Positions 1-7,452 are shown, counted from the first letter of the stretch. The stretch: DNA of 31,369 nt from Collinsella sp. (GCA_019414515.1 DXLX01000039.1:1-31369), one strand, 5' to 3'. Notes: generated by a model from the letters alone, not told the origin. A program made the numbers and translations.

Positions 1-2
1 AC

Positions 3-536
3 ACGCCGCGTCTGACCGGAGCCATTAACGATATGGCGGCTGAGTGCGAGCAGCGTGTCGAGGCCGGCGAGGGCGTGGCGCCCAAGGGGACCAAGCGCAT
101 CCTGTACACCGGCACGCCCATGGCCGTGCCCAACTGGAAGCTGTTCAACCTCATCGAGAAGGCCGGCGGCGTCGTGGTGGGCGAGGAGTCCTGCACGGGT
201 TCGCGCTACTACAAGGATCTGGTCGACGAGTCCGGTGAGACGGTCGACGAGATGCTCGACGCCATCGCCGAGCGCTACTTTAAGATTAACTGCGCCGTCT
301 TTACGCCCAACGATCAGCGTATGAAGGACATTGTCCAGATGGCCAAGGACTTGCATGCCGACGGCATCGTCGACGTGGCCCTGCAGTTCTGCACGCTCTA
401 CGAGATGGAGTCGTTTGCCGTGGAGAAGGCTGCCGAGGAGGCCGGCATTCCGTTTATGCACATCACGACCGACTACGCCGGCGAGGATGCAGGCCAACTG
501 CAAACCAGGATTGAGGCTTTCTTGGAAACCATTTAG
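3..536 (+). CDS. 2-hydroxyacyl-CoA dehydratase-family subunit (5'-truncated)
   Basis: C-terminal part of a 2-hydroxyacyl-CoA dehydratase-type subunit (HgdB/FldB/YjiM superfamily). The reading frame is open from the first bases of the window (residues TPRLTGAIND precede the first ATG at 33), so the gene begins upstream and the internal ATG is not its start. The visible 177 residues align along their length with the C-terminal half of the next gene: the (L/I)(Y/T)TG.P block, the 'GGVVVGEESCTG' block, the 'TPNDQRMKDI' block, a late Cys in 'LQFCTLYEME', and the ending 'TDY...Q..TRIEAFLET'. Family members bind an Fe-S cluster and, after ATP-driven one-electron reduction by an activase, carry out difficult reductions or dehydrations. 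The paralogue and activase immediately downstream suggest a two-subunit enzyme. Substrate unknown. Family assignment is firm; specific function is not. Confidence 0.85.
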   Translation, partial: TPRLTGAINDMAAECEQRVEAGEGVAPKGTKRILYTGTPMAVPNWKLFNLIEKAGGVVVGEESCTGSRYYKDLVDESGETVDEMLDAIAERYFKINCAVFTPNDQRMKDIVQMAKDLHADGIVDVALQFCTLYEMESFAVEKAAEEAGIPFMHITTDYAGEDAGQLQTRIEAFLETI

Positions 537-551
537 GGGTATCCGTCCCGG

Positions 552-653
552 CGGCTTCCCCAGGCACCCGATCTTGCCGTTCAAACCATCGTTTGCGTAC
601 CAAAGTACGCGGCGCTTCTCTTTCACGGCAACCTCGGGCACCTGGGAAAGCCG
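552..653. repeat. Covarying imperfect palindrome, copy 1
   Basis: An imperfect palindrome of about 100 nt fills most of the spacer between the two dehydratase subunits. Visible pairings from outside in are CGGCTT (552-557)/AAGCCG (648-653), CCCAGG (559-564)/CCTGGG (641-646), a CA/CA internal loop, CCCG (567-570)/CGGG (635-638), TTGCCGT (574-580)/ACGGCAA (625-631), and an apical GCGTAC-caaa-GTACGC hairpin (595-610). A second copy lies after the next gene (1855-1950) with the same layout and compensatory changes in the stems. There is no U-run, so it does not look like a simple Rho-independent terminator. It may be a REP/MITE-like intergenic element or a structured RNA. Confidence 0.8.
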
Positions 654-690
654 TTTCCTTGGTTGGTCAAAAGGTTTGTTAAGGAGTTAT

Positions 691-1854
691 ATGTCGGAAA
701 ATATGGAGCAGCCGTTGCCATCCACGTTTGAGGAGTTCAACGAGCAGCGCAAGGCGGCGTTTATTCGTGTCAAGGATTACAAGCAGGCGGGCAATCGTCT
801 GGTCGGCTTTTTGTGCAGCTATACGCCGCTCGAGATTATCGATGCCGCGGGGGCTGCGAGCGTGGCGCTGTGCGGCACGTCCGACGAGGTGATTCCCGAG
901 GCCGAGAAGGTGCTGCCGGCAAACCTGTGCCCGCTCATCAAGTCTACGTACGGCTTTGCCTACTCGCAAAAGTGCCCGTTTACGTACTTTAGCGACATGA
1001 TCATCGGTGAGACCACCTGCGACGGCAAGAAGAAGATGTACGAGCTACTCAACGAGCTCAAGCGCACGCACATTCTGCATCTTCCGCAAGGTCGCGATCG
1101 CGCCTACGAGCGTGAGGGCTGGTACGAGGAGTGCCGCCTGCTCAAGGAGGAGCTCGAGGGCTTCTACGGCATCACGATTACCGACGATGATCTGCGCGCT
1201 GCCGTCCGTCGTCGCAACCGCTTGCGTGCGGCCCAGCTCGACATGTTTGCGCTGCAGGCGAACCAGCCGGCGGCCATGAGCGGCGTCGACCTGATGAGCA
1301 CCATGTTTGCCGGTACGTTTAGCTTTGATATCGAGGCCTATACGCAGCAGCTTGAGCAAAAGGTTGCCAAGCTGCGTGAGGCTTACGACGCGGGCGAGCG
1401 CCCGGTTGCGGCGGATGCCAAGCGCATTCTGATCACCGGCTGCCCCGTGGGCGGCGTGATTAACAAGATCGGTCGCACCATCGAGTCCAACGGCGGCGTG
1501 GTCGTGTGCATGGACGATTGCTCGGGAGAGCGCACGGCGGCCATGATGATCGATCCGGAGGCTCCCGACATCCTGCGCGCCATCGCCGACCGCTACCTGG
1601 ACATCAGCTGCTCGGTCATGACGCCCAACGACGGCCGTATGGAAAATACGCTGGCCATGTGCGAGAAGTACCATGTCGATGGCGTGGTAGAGAGCGTGCT
1701 ACAGGCCTGCCACACCTTCAACGTTGAGAGCGCGCGCATGCAGGAGGCCGTCGAGGGTGCGGGTATTCCGTATATGAAGATCGAGACCGACTACAGCAAC
1801 GGTGACATGGGCCAGATCGAGACTCGCATCGCTGCCTTCATCGAAACCCTCTAG
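691..1854 (+). CDS. 2-hydroxyacyl-CoA dehydratase-family subunit (YjiM/HgdB-like)
   Basis: Complete 387-residue subunit of the 2-hydroxyacyl-CoA dehydratase superfamily. The start at 691 is chosen because AAGGAG lies at 681-686; the frame stays open far upstream, but that part overlaps the previous gene and has no family similarity. Hallmarks in order: 'GFLCSYTPLEIIDAAG', 'NLCPLIKSTYG', 'IIGETTCDGKKKMYELL', 'ITGCPVGG', 'GGVVVCMDDCSGER', 'TPNDGRM' and 'LQACHTFNVE'. The many conserved Cys residues are candidate Fe-S cluster ligands. Its C-terminal half closely resembles the upstream truncated gene, so the two are tandem paralogues, plausibly the two halves of a heterodimer. The activase follows at 2009. 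The superfamily includes HgdB, BcrB/C, FldB/C and, from my recollection, ATP-dependent double-cubane cluster reductases. Position next to selD hints at a selenium-linked role, which is inference only. Confidence 0.9.
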   Translation: MSENMEQPLPSTFEEFNEQRKAAFIRVKDYKQAGNRLVGFLCSYTPLEIIDAAGAASVALCGTSDEVIPEAEKVLPANLCPLIKSTYGFAYSQKCPFTYFSDMIIGETTCDGKKKMYELLNELKRTHILHLPQGRDRAYEREGWYEECRLLKEELEGFYGITITDDDLRAAVRRRNRLRAAQLDMFALQANQPAAMSGVDLMSTMFAGTFSFDIEAYTQQLEQKVAKLREAYDAGERPVAADAKRILITGCPVGGVINKIGRTIESNGGVVVCMDDCSGERTAAMMIDPEAPDILRAIADRYLDISCSVMTPNDGRMENTLAMCEKYHVDGVVESVLQACHTFNVESARMQEAVEGAGIPYMKIETDYSNGDMGQIETRIAAFIETL

Positions 1855-1950
1855 CTTCCTCAGGCACCGGATCTTGCCCCTCAAACCGTCGCTTGCGTAC
1901 CAAAGTACGCTGCGCTCCTCTTTCGGGGCAACCTCCGGCACCTGAGAAAC
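1855..1950. repeat. Covarying imperfect palindrome, copy 2
   Basis: Second copy of the element at 552-653, beginning right after the stop codon of the dehydratase subunit. Stems: CTCAGG (1859-1864)/CCTGAG (1941-1946), a CA/CA internal loop, CCGG (1867-1870)/CCGG (1935-1938), TTGCCCC (1874-1880)/GGGGCAA (1925-1931), and the same apical GCGTAC-caaa-GTACGC hairpin (1895-1910). Compared with copy 1, at least four pairs change on both sides (C-G to T-A, C-G to G-C, G-C to C-G, T-A to C-G), while loop stretches such as TCAAACC stay the same. The rest of the spacer to 2008 shows nothing beyond a ribosome site. Confidence 0.8.
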
Positions 1951-2008
1951 CTAGAGTTAAGGCGCCTGAACGCGCCGCTACCTTTGATGTTTAGATTGGG
2001 AGAGAGCC

Positions 2009-2773
2009 ATGATAGGGATCGGGATCGATATCGGGTCTACGGCGGCTAAGGTTGCTGTGGTCGACGGGGAGGGTTCGGTGGCGTGGACGTGCGTGCAGCC
2101 AACCGGGTTCTCCTCGGTCGATGCTTCCGAGCGGCTTCGCGAGGCATTGGCAGCGGCCGGCTACGACGTGACGGGCGACGATGTTCGCGTGGTCGCGACT
2201 GGCTACGGCCGTGTCGCCGTGCCCTATGCGCACAAGGTCGTGACCGAGATCACCTGCCACGGCACCGGTGCCGTGCGCCTGTTTGGCGATCACGGCACGG
2301 TGATTGACGTGGGCGGCCAGGACACCAAGGTCATTCAGCTTAAAAGTGGCCGCGTGGCCAAGTTCGCCATGAACGACAAGTGCGCTGCCGGTACGGGGCG
2401 CTTTTTGGAGATCATGGCCGACCGTCTGGGTATTTCCCAACAGCAGATGGCCGACCTTGCGCGTTCCGGTGAGCCCACCAAGATCAGCAGCATGTGCACG
2501 GTGTTTGCCGAAAGCGAGGTCATCAGCCTGATCGGTCGCGGTGAGCCGCGCGAGAACATTGCACGTGGCGTGATCGACAGCGTGGTCTCGCGCGTGGCGA
2601 CCATGGCCGGGCAGGCCGCGGGCGCCCCGTACTACCTGACCGGTGGCCTGTGCGAGAACGCCTTCGTGGTGGAGCGGTTGGGCGAGCTGCTGGGGTCGCC
2701 GGTGACCACCTCGCCCCAGGCTCGCTTTGCCGGAGCGATTGGCGCGGCGATTCGCGCACAGGCGCTCAATTAA
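2009..2773 (+). CDS. Acyl-CoA dehydratase activase (HgdC/YjiL family, ASKHA ATPase)
   Basis: A 254-residue activator ATPase of the HgdC/FldI/YjiL/BadF-G type. It hydrolyses ATP to push a low-potential electron from its [4Fe-4S] cluster into the partner dehydratase/reductase. The N-terminal phosphate loop 'GIGIDIGSTAAKVAVVD' and the 'DVGGQDTKVI' motif mark the ASKHA fold. The cluster Cys residues (one per monomer half, bridging the dimer in characterised members) are C125 in 'NDKCAAGTGRFLE' and C163 in 'SSMCTVFAESEV'; 'LTGGLCENAFV' is the C-terminal nucleotide-site motif. Length fits the family's usual 250-270 residues. GGGAGAG at 1998-2004 supports the start. The two subunits directly upstream are its obvious partners. 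Confidence 0.93.
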   Translation: MIGIGIDIGSTAAKVAVVDGEGSVAWTCVQPTGFSSVDASERLREALAAAGYDVTGDDVRVVATGYGRVAVPYAHKVVTEITCHGTGAVRLFGDHGTVIDVGGQDTKVIQLKSGRVAKFAMNDKCAAGTGRFLEIMADRLGISQQQMADLARSGEPTKISSMCTVFAESEVISLIGRGEPRENIARGVIDSVVSRVATMAGQAAGAPYYLTGGLCENAFVVERLGELLGSPVTTSPQARFAGAIGAAIRAQALN

Positions 2774-2843
2774 TGCATCCGCCGCAGGCTCGCATTCATG
2801 CGTATACTGGGAGAAAATGATTGACCGATGAGAGGAGGTATCG

Positions 2844-3893
2844 ATGGCTGACGATCAGATTAGGCTCACGTCCATGACGGCCGCGAGCGGTTGAGCCGCT
2901 AAGTTGGCTCCCGGAGCCCTCGCCCAGGTCCTGGGCGATTTGCCCAATGTGCATAACGACAACTTGCTCGTGGGGTTCGATACCTCCGACGATGCGAGCG
3001 TCTTCCGCGTAGGGGAGAACCTGGGGCTCGTGCAGTCCATCGACTTCTTCCCACCGATGGTCGACGACCCGTTTCTGTTTGGCCAGATCGCCGCGGCAAA
3101 CTCACTGTCGGACATCTACGCCATGGGCGGGCGGCCGAGCCATGCCATGAACTTGCTGTGCATCCCGAGCTGTCTGGGCGTTGAGGTTGCCGGTCAGATT
3201 CTGGCGGGCGGCGCCGACAAGTGCGTCGAGGCGGGTTGCTCCATCGCGGGCGGTCACACCATCAACGACGACGAGCCCAAGTACGGCCTGTCCGTGAGCG
3301 GGTTTGTCGCGCTCGACCGCATGCTCGCCAACAGCGGCGCGCGCGTGGGCGATGCGTTACTGCTGACCAAGGCGGTTGGCTCGGGCATCATCACCACGGC
3401 CATTAAGGGCGAGCTCATCGAGCAGGACGAGGCCGCAGCCATGTTTGACTCGATGCGCACCCTCAACGAGGCTCCGATTCGTCTGGCCGAGGGACTTGAG
3501 CTTCACGGCTGCACCGACATTACGGGCTTTGGTCTGATCGGGCACGCGTGCGAGATGGCCGAGGGCTCGGGCGTGCAAGTTGAGCTTGCGTCGGGGGCGG
3601 TGCCACTCTTTGACCAGGTGCTCGACATGGCGCGTTTGGGCATTATCCCCGCGGGCTCCTACCGCAACCAGGACTTCTTTGGCCCGCGCGTGACGGCCGA
3701 CGAGGACCTTGAGCCGGGCATGCTCGACGCGCTGTACGACCCGCAGACGTCTGGTGGCCTGCTTATCGCGGCACCTGCTGCTGATGTGGATGAGCTTGCG
3801 AGCCGTCTACATGCCGAAGGACGTATCGCCGCCGTCGTCGGGCGCGTGTACGAGCCGGTACCAGGCGGTCCTGCCGTTCGCGTTGTGCATTAA
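2844..3893 (+). CDS. selD: Selenide, water dikinase SelD (selenoprotein, Sec17)
   Basis: SelD makes selenophosphate from selenide and ATP, the selenium donor for tRNA-Sec charging and tRNA selenouridine. The CDS begins at ATG 2844 behind GAGGAGG (2832-2838) and reads through an in-frame TGA at 2892-2894 (codon 17). That TGA sits where SelD has its catalytic Cys or Sec: 'LTSMTAASG-U-AAK', with the catalytic Lys at residue 20. Translation starting after the TGA would lose the active site. Total length of 349 residues is normal for SelD. Further support: 'SIDFFPPMVDDPFLFGQIAAANSLSDIYAMGG' (acidic metal/ATP site) and 'GCTDITGFGLIGHA'. A TATACT at 2803-2808 could be a -10 box but has no clear -35. 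A terminator-like hairpin follows, then yedF. Confidence 0.96.
2921..2937 (+). promoter_or_regulatory. Candidate bacterial SECIS hairpin of selD
   Basis: A perfect 7-bp stem CGCCCAG/CTGGGCG closes a GTC loop (2928-2930) inside the coding region, 33 nt past the selD UGA. A G among the first loop bases and a UGA-to-loop distance of roughly 16-37 nt are the features I know for bacterial SECIS elements. A second small hairpin GGCTC-CCG-GAGCC (2906-2918) lies between, so the exact SelB-binding loop is uncertain. Confidence 0.55.
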
Positions 3894-3909
3894 GGAAAAC
3901 CGTTTATGC

Positions 3910-3939
3910 GACCGCCTACTGTTCTGGGCGGTCCCTTTT
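3910..3939 (+). terminator. Terminator or attenuator between selD and yedF
   Basis: Perfect 7-bp stem GACCGCC (3910-3916)/GGCGGTC (3927-3933) with a 10-nt loop, followed by CCTTTT. It lies 17 nt after the selD stop and just before the yedF ribosome site. The T-run is short, so partial termination is plausible. Confidence 0.65.
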
Positions 3940-3952
3940 GAAAGGAAAAACT

Positions 3953-4579
3953 ATGTCTACCAAAATTGAAGTCAATGCCATGGGCGATGCCTGCCCGCTG
4001 CCCGTCGTCAAGACGCTCAAAGCCCTGAAGCAGCTCGATGGCGAGGGCACAGTCGTGACCTCGGTCGACAACGAGACCGCCGTCAAGAACATCTCCAAGA
4101 TGGCGCAGGAGAAGGGCTGCACGGCCTCAGTCGAGAAGGTTTCTGACGCTGAGTGGCGCGTGACCGTCGCGACCGCCGGTGCCGTGGCCGTTGCGGACCC
4201 CGAGCAGGACGGCGCTGCTTTCTGCGACGCCAGCGCCGGCAAGGGCAAACTTGTCATTTCCGTCTATACCGATTGCATGGGCCGTGGCGACGACGAGCTG
4301 GGCCACAAGCTCATGAAGGCGTTTGTCTTTGCCGTGACGCAGCAGGAGGAGCTGCCCGCGACTATGCTTTTCTACAACGGCGGTGCCAAGCTCACCGTCG
4401 AGGGCTCGCCGGTGCTCGATGACCTGAAGGGCTTGGCGGAGCAGGGTGTCGAGATTCTCACCTGCGGTACCTGCCTCGACCACTATGGCATTAAAGACCA
4501 GCTCGCGGTGGGCGAGGTCACCAACATGTACGTGATCGTGGAGAAGATGGAGCAGGCCGCGCGCGTCGTGCGCCCGTAG
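3953..4579 (+). CDS. yedF: Selenium metabolism protein YedF (TusA + DsrE-like)
   Basis: A 208-residue two-domain protein. The N-terminal TusA/SirA-like domain (about residues 1-75) carries the CPxP motif 'GDACPLPVVKTLKAL' with Cys14, the sulfur or selenium carrier residue. The C-terminal DsrE-like domain (about 95-205) contains 'VYTDCMGRGDDELGHKLMKAF' and a CxxC at C171/C174 in 'LTCGTCLDHYG'. This architecture is the YedF family that co-occurs with SelD, and the next gene downstream of selD here is this one. A role in handling or delivering reduced Se (or S) to SelD is a comparative-genomics inference; the biochemical activity is not settled. Start at ATG 3953 is supported by AAAGGA six bases upstream; an in-frame TTG at 3938 has no better site. 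Confidence 0.92.
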   Translation: MSTKIEVNAMGDACPLPVVKTLKALKQLDGEGTVVTSVDNETAVKNISKMAQEKGCTASVEKVSDAEWRVTVATAGAVAVADPEQDGAAFCDASAGKGKLVISVYTDCMGRGDDELGHKLMKAFVFAVTQQEELPATMLFYNGGAKLTVEGSPVLDDLKGLAEQGVEILTCGTCLDHYGIKDQLAVGEVTNMYVIVEKMEQAARVVRP

Positions 4580-4598
4580 CGTATTGGTTGGAGTTGCC

Positions 4599-4850
4599 AT
4601 GAGGGAGAAGCGCCCGGCGCTTGTCATCACGTTTCCCACCACGGCGGCCGCCATGGGTTGCGAGTCCCTGTGCATCGAGCGCGGTCTTCCCGGGCGGACG
4701 ATTCCCGTGCCCGGGGAGGTCGCTGCCGGCTGCGGTTTGGCGTGGAAGGCGTTGCCTGCCGATGAGGAGCTGCTGCGCGGCGAACTCGCCGCGGCGGGCG
4801 TTCCCACCGAGGGCTTTACGGTGATCGACATGTGGGAGGTCGTGCTATGA
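4599..4850 (+). CDS. DUF3343 putative Se/S carrier-like protein
   Basis: Small 83-residue protein of the DUF3343 type. The conserved core is visible: a beta-alpha start 'ALVITFPTTAAAMGCE', then 'GLPGRTIPVPGEVAAGCGLAWK', where the CG pair (C45-G46) is the family's invariant Cys. C21 and C25 are additional. The family usually sits with selD, yedF and a class V aminotransferase, as here, and is considered a candidate sulfur/selenium carrier on that basis. Start at ATG 4599 follows GGAG at 4590-4593. Its stop overlaps the start of the cysteine desulfurase (ATGA at 4847-4850), implying translational coupling. Confidence 0.85.
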   Translation: MREKRPALVITFPTTAAAMGCESLCIERGLPGRTIPVPGEVAAGCGLAWKALPADEELLRGELAAAGVPTEGFTVIDMWEVVL

Positions 4851-5986
4851 TCTACCTGGATAACGCGGCGACGACCATGCACAAGCCGCAGGCGGTCATC
4901 GACGCCGTGACGCAAGCGATGTGCTCGCTCGGCAATGCTGGGCGCGGTGCCACCTCGGGTGCGCTCGATGCGGCACGTACCATCCACGGCTGCCGCGCCA
5001 AGCTTGCGCGCTTGCTGGGCTGCCCGCGTGCTGACCATGTTTGTTTTACGCCCAACTCCACCGCGGCGCTCAACACCGTTATCAATGGCGTGGTGCGCCC
5101 CGGCGACCGCGTGGTCACGACGGTGCTTGAGCACAACTCGGTGCTACGTCCGCTCAACCGCTTGGCGGCAGAGCAGGGCGTGACCGTTGAGCATGCGGGC
5201 TGCGACGCGAACGGTGTGCTCGACTACGACGAGCTCGAGCGGTTGGTCACGCCGGGCACGCGTGCCGTGGTGGTGACGCACGCCTCCAATGTGACCGGCA
5301 ACGCGGTCGACATTGCGCGCGTGGCTGCCATCGCGCATGCGGCCGGCGCGCTGGTGATCGTCGACGCCTCGCAGTCTGCCGGCGCGATGCATATCGATAT
5401 GCAGGCCATGGGGCTCGACATTGTGTGCTTTACCGGCCATAAGGGGCTCATGGGACCTCAAGGCACCGGCGGCCTGGCCGTGGCGGAGGGCATTGACGTG
5501 GCTCCGTGGGCCATGGGCGGCACGGGCGTGCACAGCTTCGATGCGCTGCAGCCGCTTGAGTGGCCCACGCGCCTTGAGGCGGGCACGCTCAACGGTCATG
5601 GCATCGCGGGGCTTTCCGCTGGTCTCGACTTTATCGAGGCCCAGGGTGGGGTCGAGGCGATTGCTGCCCACGAGCGTGCGCTCGCTGATCGCTTCCTTGC
5701 CGGTGTGCGCAAGATTCCGGGGATTAAGCTCTACGGTGCCTTTGACCAGCAGGCGCGCTCTGCGATTGTGTCGCTCAACGTAGCCGATATCGACTCTGCC
5801 GAGATTTCGGACGCGCTCATGCAAGGGTGGGGGATTGCGACGCGCCCCGGTGCCCATTGCGCTCCGCTCATGCACCGCGCGCTGGGGACCGAGCGCCAGG
5901 GCGTCGTCCGCTTCTCGTTTGGGTATTTCAACACGGACGAGGAAGTCGACACCGCGATTGACGCTTTGCGCGATTTAGCCTGCTAG
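4847..5986 (+). CDS. Cysteine desulfurase family protein (class V aminotransferase)
   Basis: A 379-residue PLP-dependent cysteine desulfurase-like enzyme, of the subgroup found beside SelD (the EF2568-like family). Motifs: N-terminal 'MIYLDNAATTMHKP', 'FTPNSTAALN', 'EHNSVLRPL', 'DASQSAGA', the PLP-binding Lys199 in 'CFTGHKGLMGPQG', the 'GTLNGHGIAGL' block and the persulfide-forming Cys338 in 'RPGAHCAPLMH'. It would release S from Cys or Se from Sec and hand it to a carrier; YedF and the DUF3343 protein directly upstream are the natural candidates. The start is ATG 4847 (GGGAGGT at 4834-4840), overlapping the upstream stop; an in-frame ATG at 4832 is inside the upstream gene. A strong terminator follows. 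Confidence 0.92.
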   Translation: MIYLDNAATTMHKPQAVIDAVTQAMCSLGNAGRGATSGALDAARTIHGCRAKLARLLGCPRADHVCFTPNSTAALNTVINGVVRPGDRVVTTVLEHNSVLRPLNRLAAEQGVTVEHAGCDANGVLDYDELERLVTPGTRAVVVTHASNVTGNAVDIARVAAIAHAAGALVIVDASQSAGAMHIDMQAMGLDIVCFTGHKGLMGPQGTGGLAVAEGIDVAPWAMGGTGVHSFDALQPLEWPTRLEAGTLNGHGIAGLSAGLDFIEAQGGVEAIAAHERALADRFLAGVRKIPGIKLYGAFDQQARSAIVSLNVADIDSAEISDALMQGWGIATRPGAHCAPLMHRALGTERQGVVRFSFGYFNTDEEVDTAIDALRDLAC

Positions 5987-6000
5987 AGCGTATATACTTG

Positions 6001-6030
6001 CGGGACGGGTCTTTTGCCCGTCCCGTTTTT
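6001..6030 (+). terminator. Rho-independent terminator after the selenium locus
   Basis: Perfect 9-bp stem CGGGACGGG (6001-6009)/CCCGTCCCG (6017-6025) with a 7-nt loop, followed directly by TTTTTGTTT. It lies 14 nt after the desulfurase stop and before the brnQ ribosome site. Confidence 0.92.
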
Positions 6031-6053
6031 GTTTCGACCCGAAAGGTGTGCAT

Positions 6054-7412
6054 ATGGCCTCATCCGCTCCGCGCGGTTTGCGCTCCGACCATGTCGTTAC
6101 CGTCGGCATTGCGCTGTTCTCGATGCTCTTTGGCGCCGGCAACCTCATTATTCCGCCGCTGCTGGCGCTGCAGGCTGGTTCTGCCACGCCGGTCGCCATG
6201 CTCGGCTTTCTGATTGCCGCCATCGGCCTGCCCGTCATGGGTTTTATCGCCGTGGCACTTGCCGGAACGGCGCGCGAGCTTGCCGGCCGCGTGCATCCTA
6301 AGTTTGGCGAATTCTTCGTTGCGGCGGTCTACCTGGCCATCGGCCCGTGCCTGGCTATTCCGCGCACAAGCTCCACGGCCTTCGAGATGCTGGTGCCGCT
6401 GCTGCCCGAGGGCGTTTCGCTCGGCACGGCACGTCTGGCGTTTGCCATCGGGTTCTTCATCATCGCGTTTGCGCTCACGCTGCGCCCGGGTGTCATTACA
6501 CGCGTACTCGGTCGCATTACGGGCCCCGCGCTCATTGCGCTCATCGTACTGGTCGTGGGTGCTGCCGTGATCTCGCCACTGGGACCGGCTGCCGTGCCTC
6601 AGGCTCCCTACGATGCAGGCGCCGCCGTGCAGGGCTTTCTGACTGGCTATCAGACCATGGACCTGCTCGCATCGCTCGCCTTTGGCATTATCATCGCCGA
6701 GACCATTCACGAACTGGGCGTTACCGATGACAAGCGCGTGGCCTTCGAGATTTCGCGCTCCGGCGTGATTGCCGGCGTGCTCATGGCCATCATCTATTGC
6801 GGCTTGGCCCTTGCCGGTATGCAGCTCGGCACCGTGATGCCCGACGCCACTAACGGCGCTGCAATCCTTGCTCGCTCGGCCTCCATGCACTTTGGCCTTG
6901 CCGGCACGGTTGTGGTATTTGCGATTTTCTTCCTCGCTTGCATGAACGTGTGCATCGGCCTCATTAGCTGCTGCGCGCGCTATTTCTGTGAGACGTACGT
7001 GGTTGAAGGGGGAGCGGAGGCCTCCGAGGAGGCCATGCGCCGCCCCTTCGCGATCTTCGCCTTTGTGTTCGCGGCGTTTTCGTGCGTGCTTTCCAACGTG
7101 GGCCTCGACGTGATCCTTATGTTCTCGGTGCCCATGCTCAACGCTTTGTATCCCGTTGCCATTGTGCTGGTGCTTATGGGCCTGGTGCACGGTTTTTGCG
7201 ATGCGCACCCGCAAGTGTGGGTCTGGGTCGGCGGCGTGGTTGCCGTGCAGAGTGTGATCACTTCGGTCCGCGATGCGTTCTTTGCGGGCGCGTGGCTACC
7301 GTTTGATGTTCTTCCGCTGGCGGATATTGGTGCCGCGTGGGCGCCGGTTGCCGTGGCGGCGTTTGTGATCGGTCTGCTCCATAGTCGTTTTGTTGCACAT
7401 TCGAGGAGCTAA
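6054..7412 (+). CDS. brnQ: Branched-chain amino acid carrier BrnQ (LIVCS family)
   Basis: A 452-residue polytopic membrane protein, about 12 hydrophobic segments, matching the BrnQ/LIVCS family that imports Leu, Ile and Val with Na+ or H+. The N-terminal signature 'VTVGIALFSMLFGAGNLIIPP' is typical, as are 'PRTSSTAFEML', 'GFLTGYQTMDLLASLAFGIII' and the 'ACMNVCIGLISCCARYF' helix. Length agrees with the family (about 440). Start is ATG 6054, seven bases after GAAAGG; an in-frame GTG at 6048 is less likely. The gene stands alone between the upstream terminator and the tRNA promoter; no regulator is adjacent. Confidence 0.92.
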   Translation: MASSAPRGLRSDHVVTVGIALFSMLFGAGNLIIPPLLALQAGSATPVAMLGFLIAAIGLPVMGFIAVALAGTARELAGRVHPKFGEFFVAAVYLAIGPCLAIPRTSSTAFEMLVPLLPEGVSLGTARLAFAIGFFIIAFALTLRPGVITRVLGRITGPALIALIVLVVGAAVISPLGPAAVPQAPYDAGAAVQGFLTGYQTMDLLASLAFGIIIAETIHELGVTDDKRVAFEISRSGVIAGVLMAIIYCGLALAGMQLGTVMPDATNGAAILARSASMHFGLAGTVVVFAIFFLACMNVCIGLISCCARYFCETYVVEGGAEASEEAMRRPFAIFAFVFAAFSCVLSNVGLDVILMFSVPMLNALYPVAIVLVLMGLVHGFCDAHPQVWVWVGGVVAVQSVITSVRDAFFAGAWLPFDVLPLADIGAAWAPVAVAAFVIGLLHSRFVAHSRS

Positions 7413-7423
7413 GGCTTCAGTGC

Positions 7424-7452
7424 TTGCACAGGCGGGGAGTCTCCCCTATAAT
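7424..7452 (+). promoter_or_regulatory. Sigma70-type promoter of the tRNA unit
   Basis: TTGCAC (7424-7429) and a perfect TATAAT (7447-7452) are separated by 17 bp, about 50 bp upstream of tRNA-Pro. No other sequence in the spacer from brnQ is better placed to drive the tRNAs. Confidence 0.85.

Noticed and set aside
331..690. 5' extension of the second dehydratase subunit to position 331
   Set aside because: This part overlaps the previous gene in another frame, has Arg/Ser-rich composition and no family similarity; the ribosome site at 681 supports ATG 691.
2892..2894. In-frame stop suggesting a truncated or mis-started selD
   Set aside because: The TGA lies at the catalytic Cys/Sec position with good ribosome site, ATG and conserved residues upstream, so Sec readthrough explains it better.
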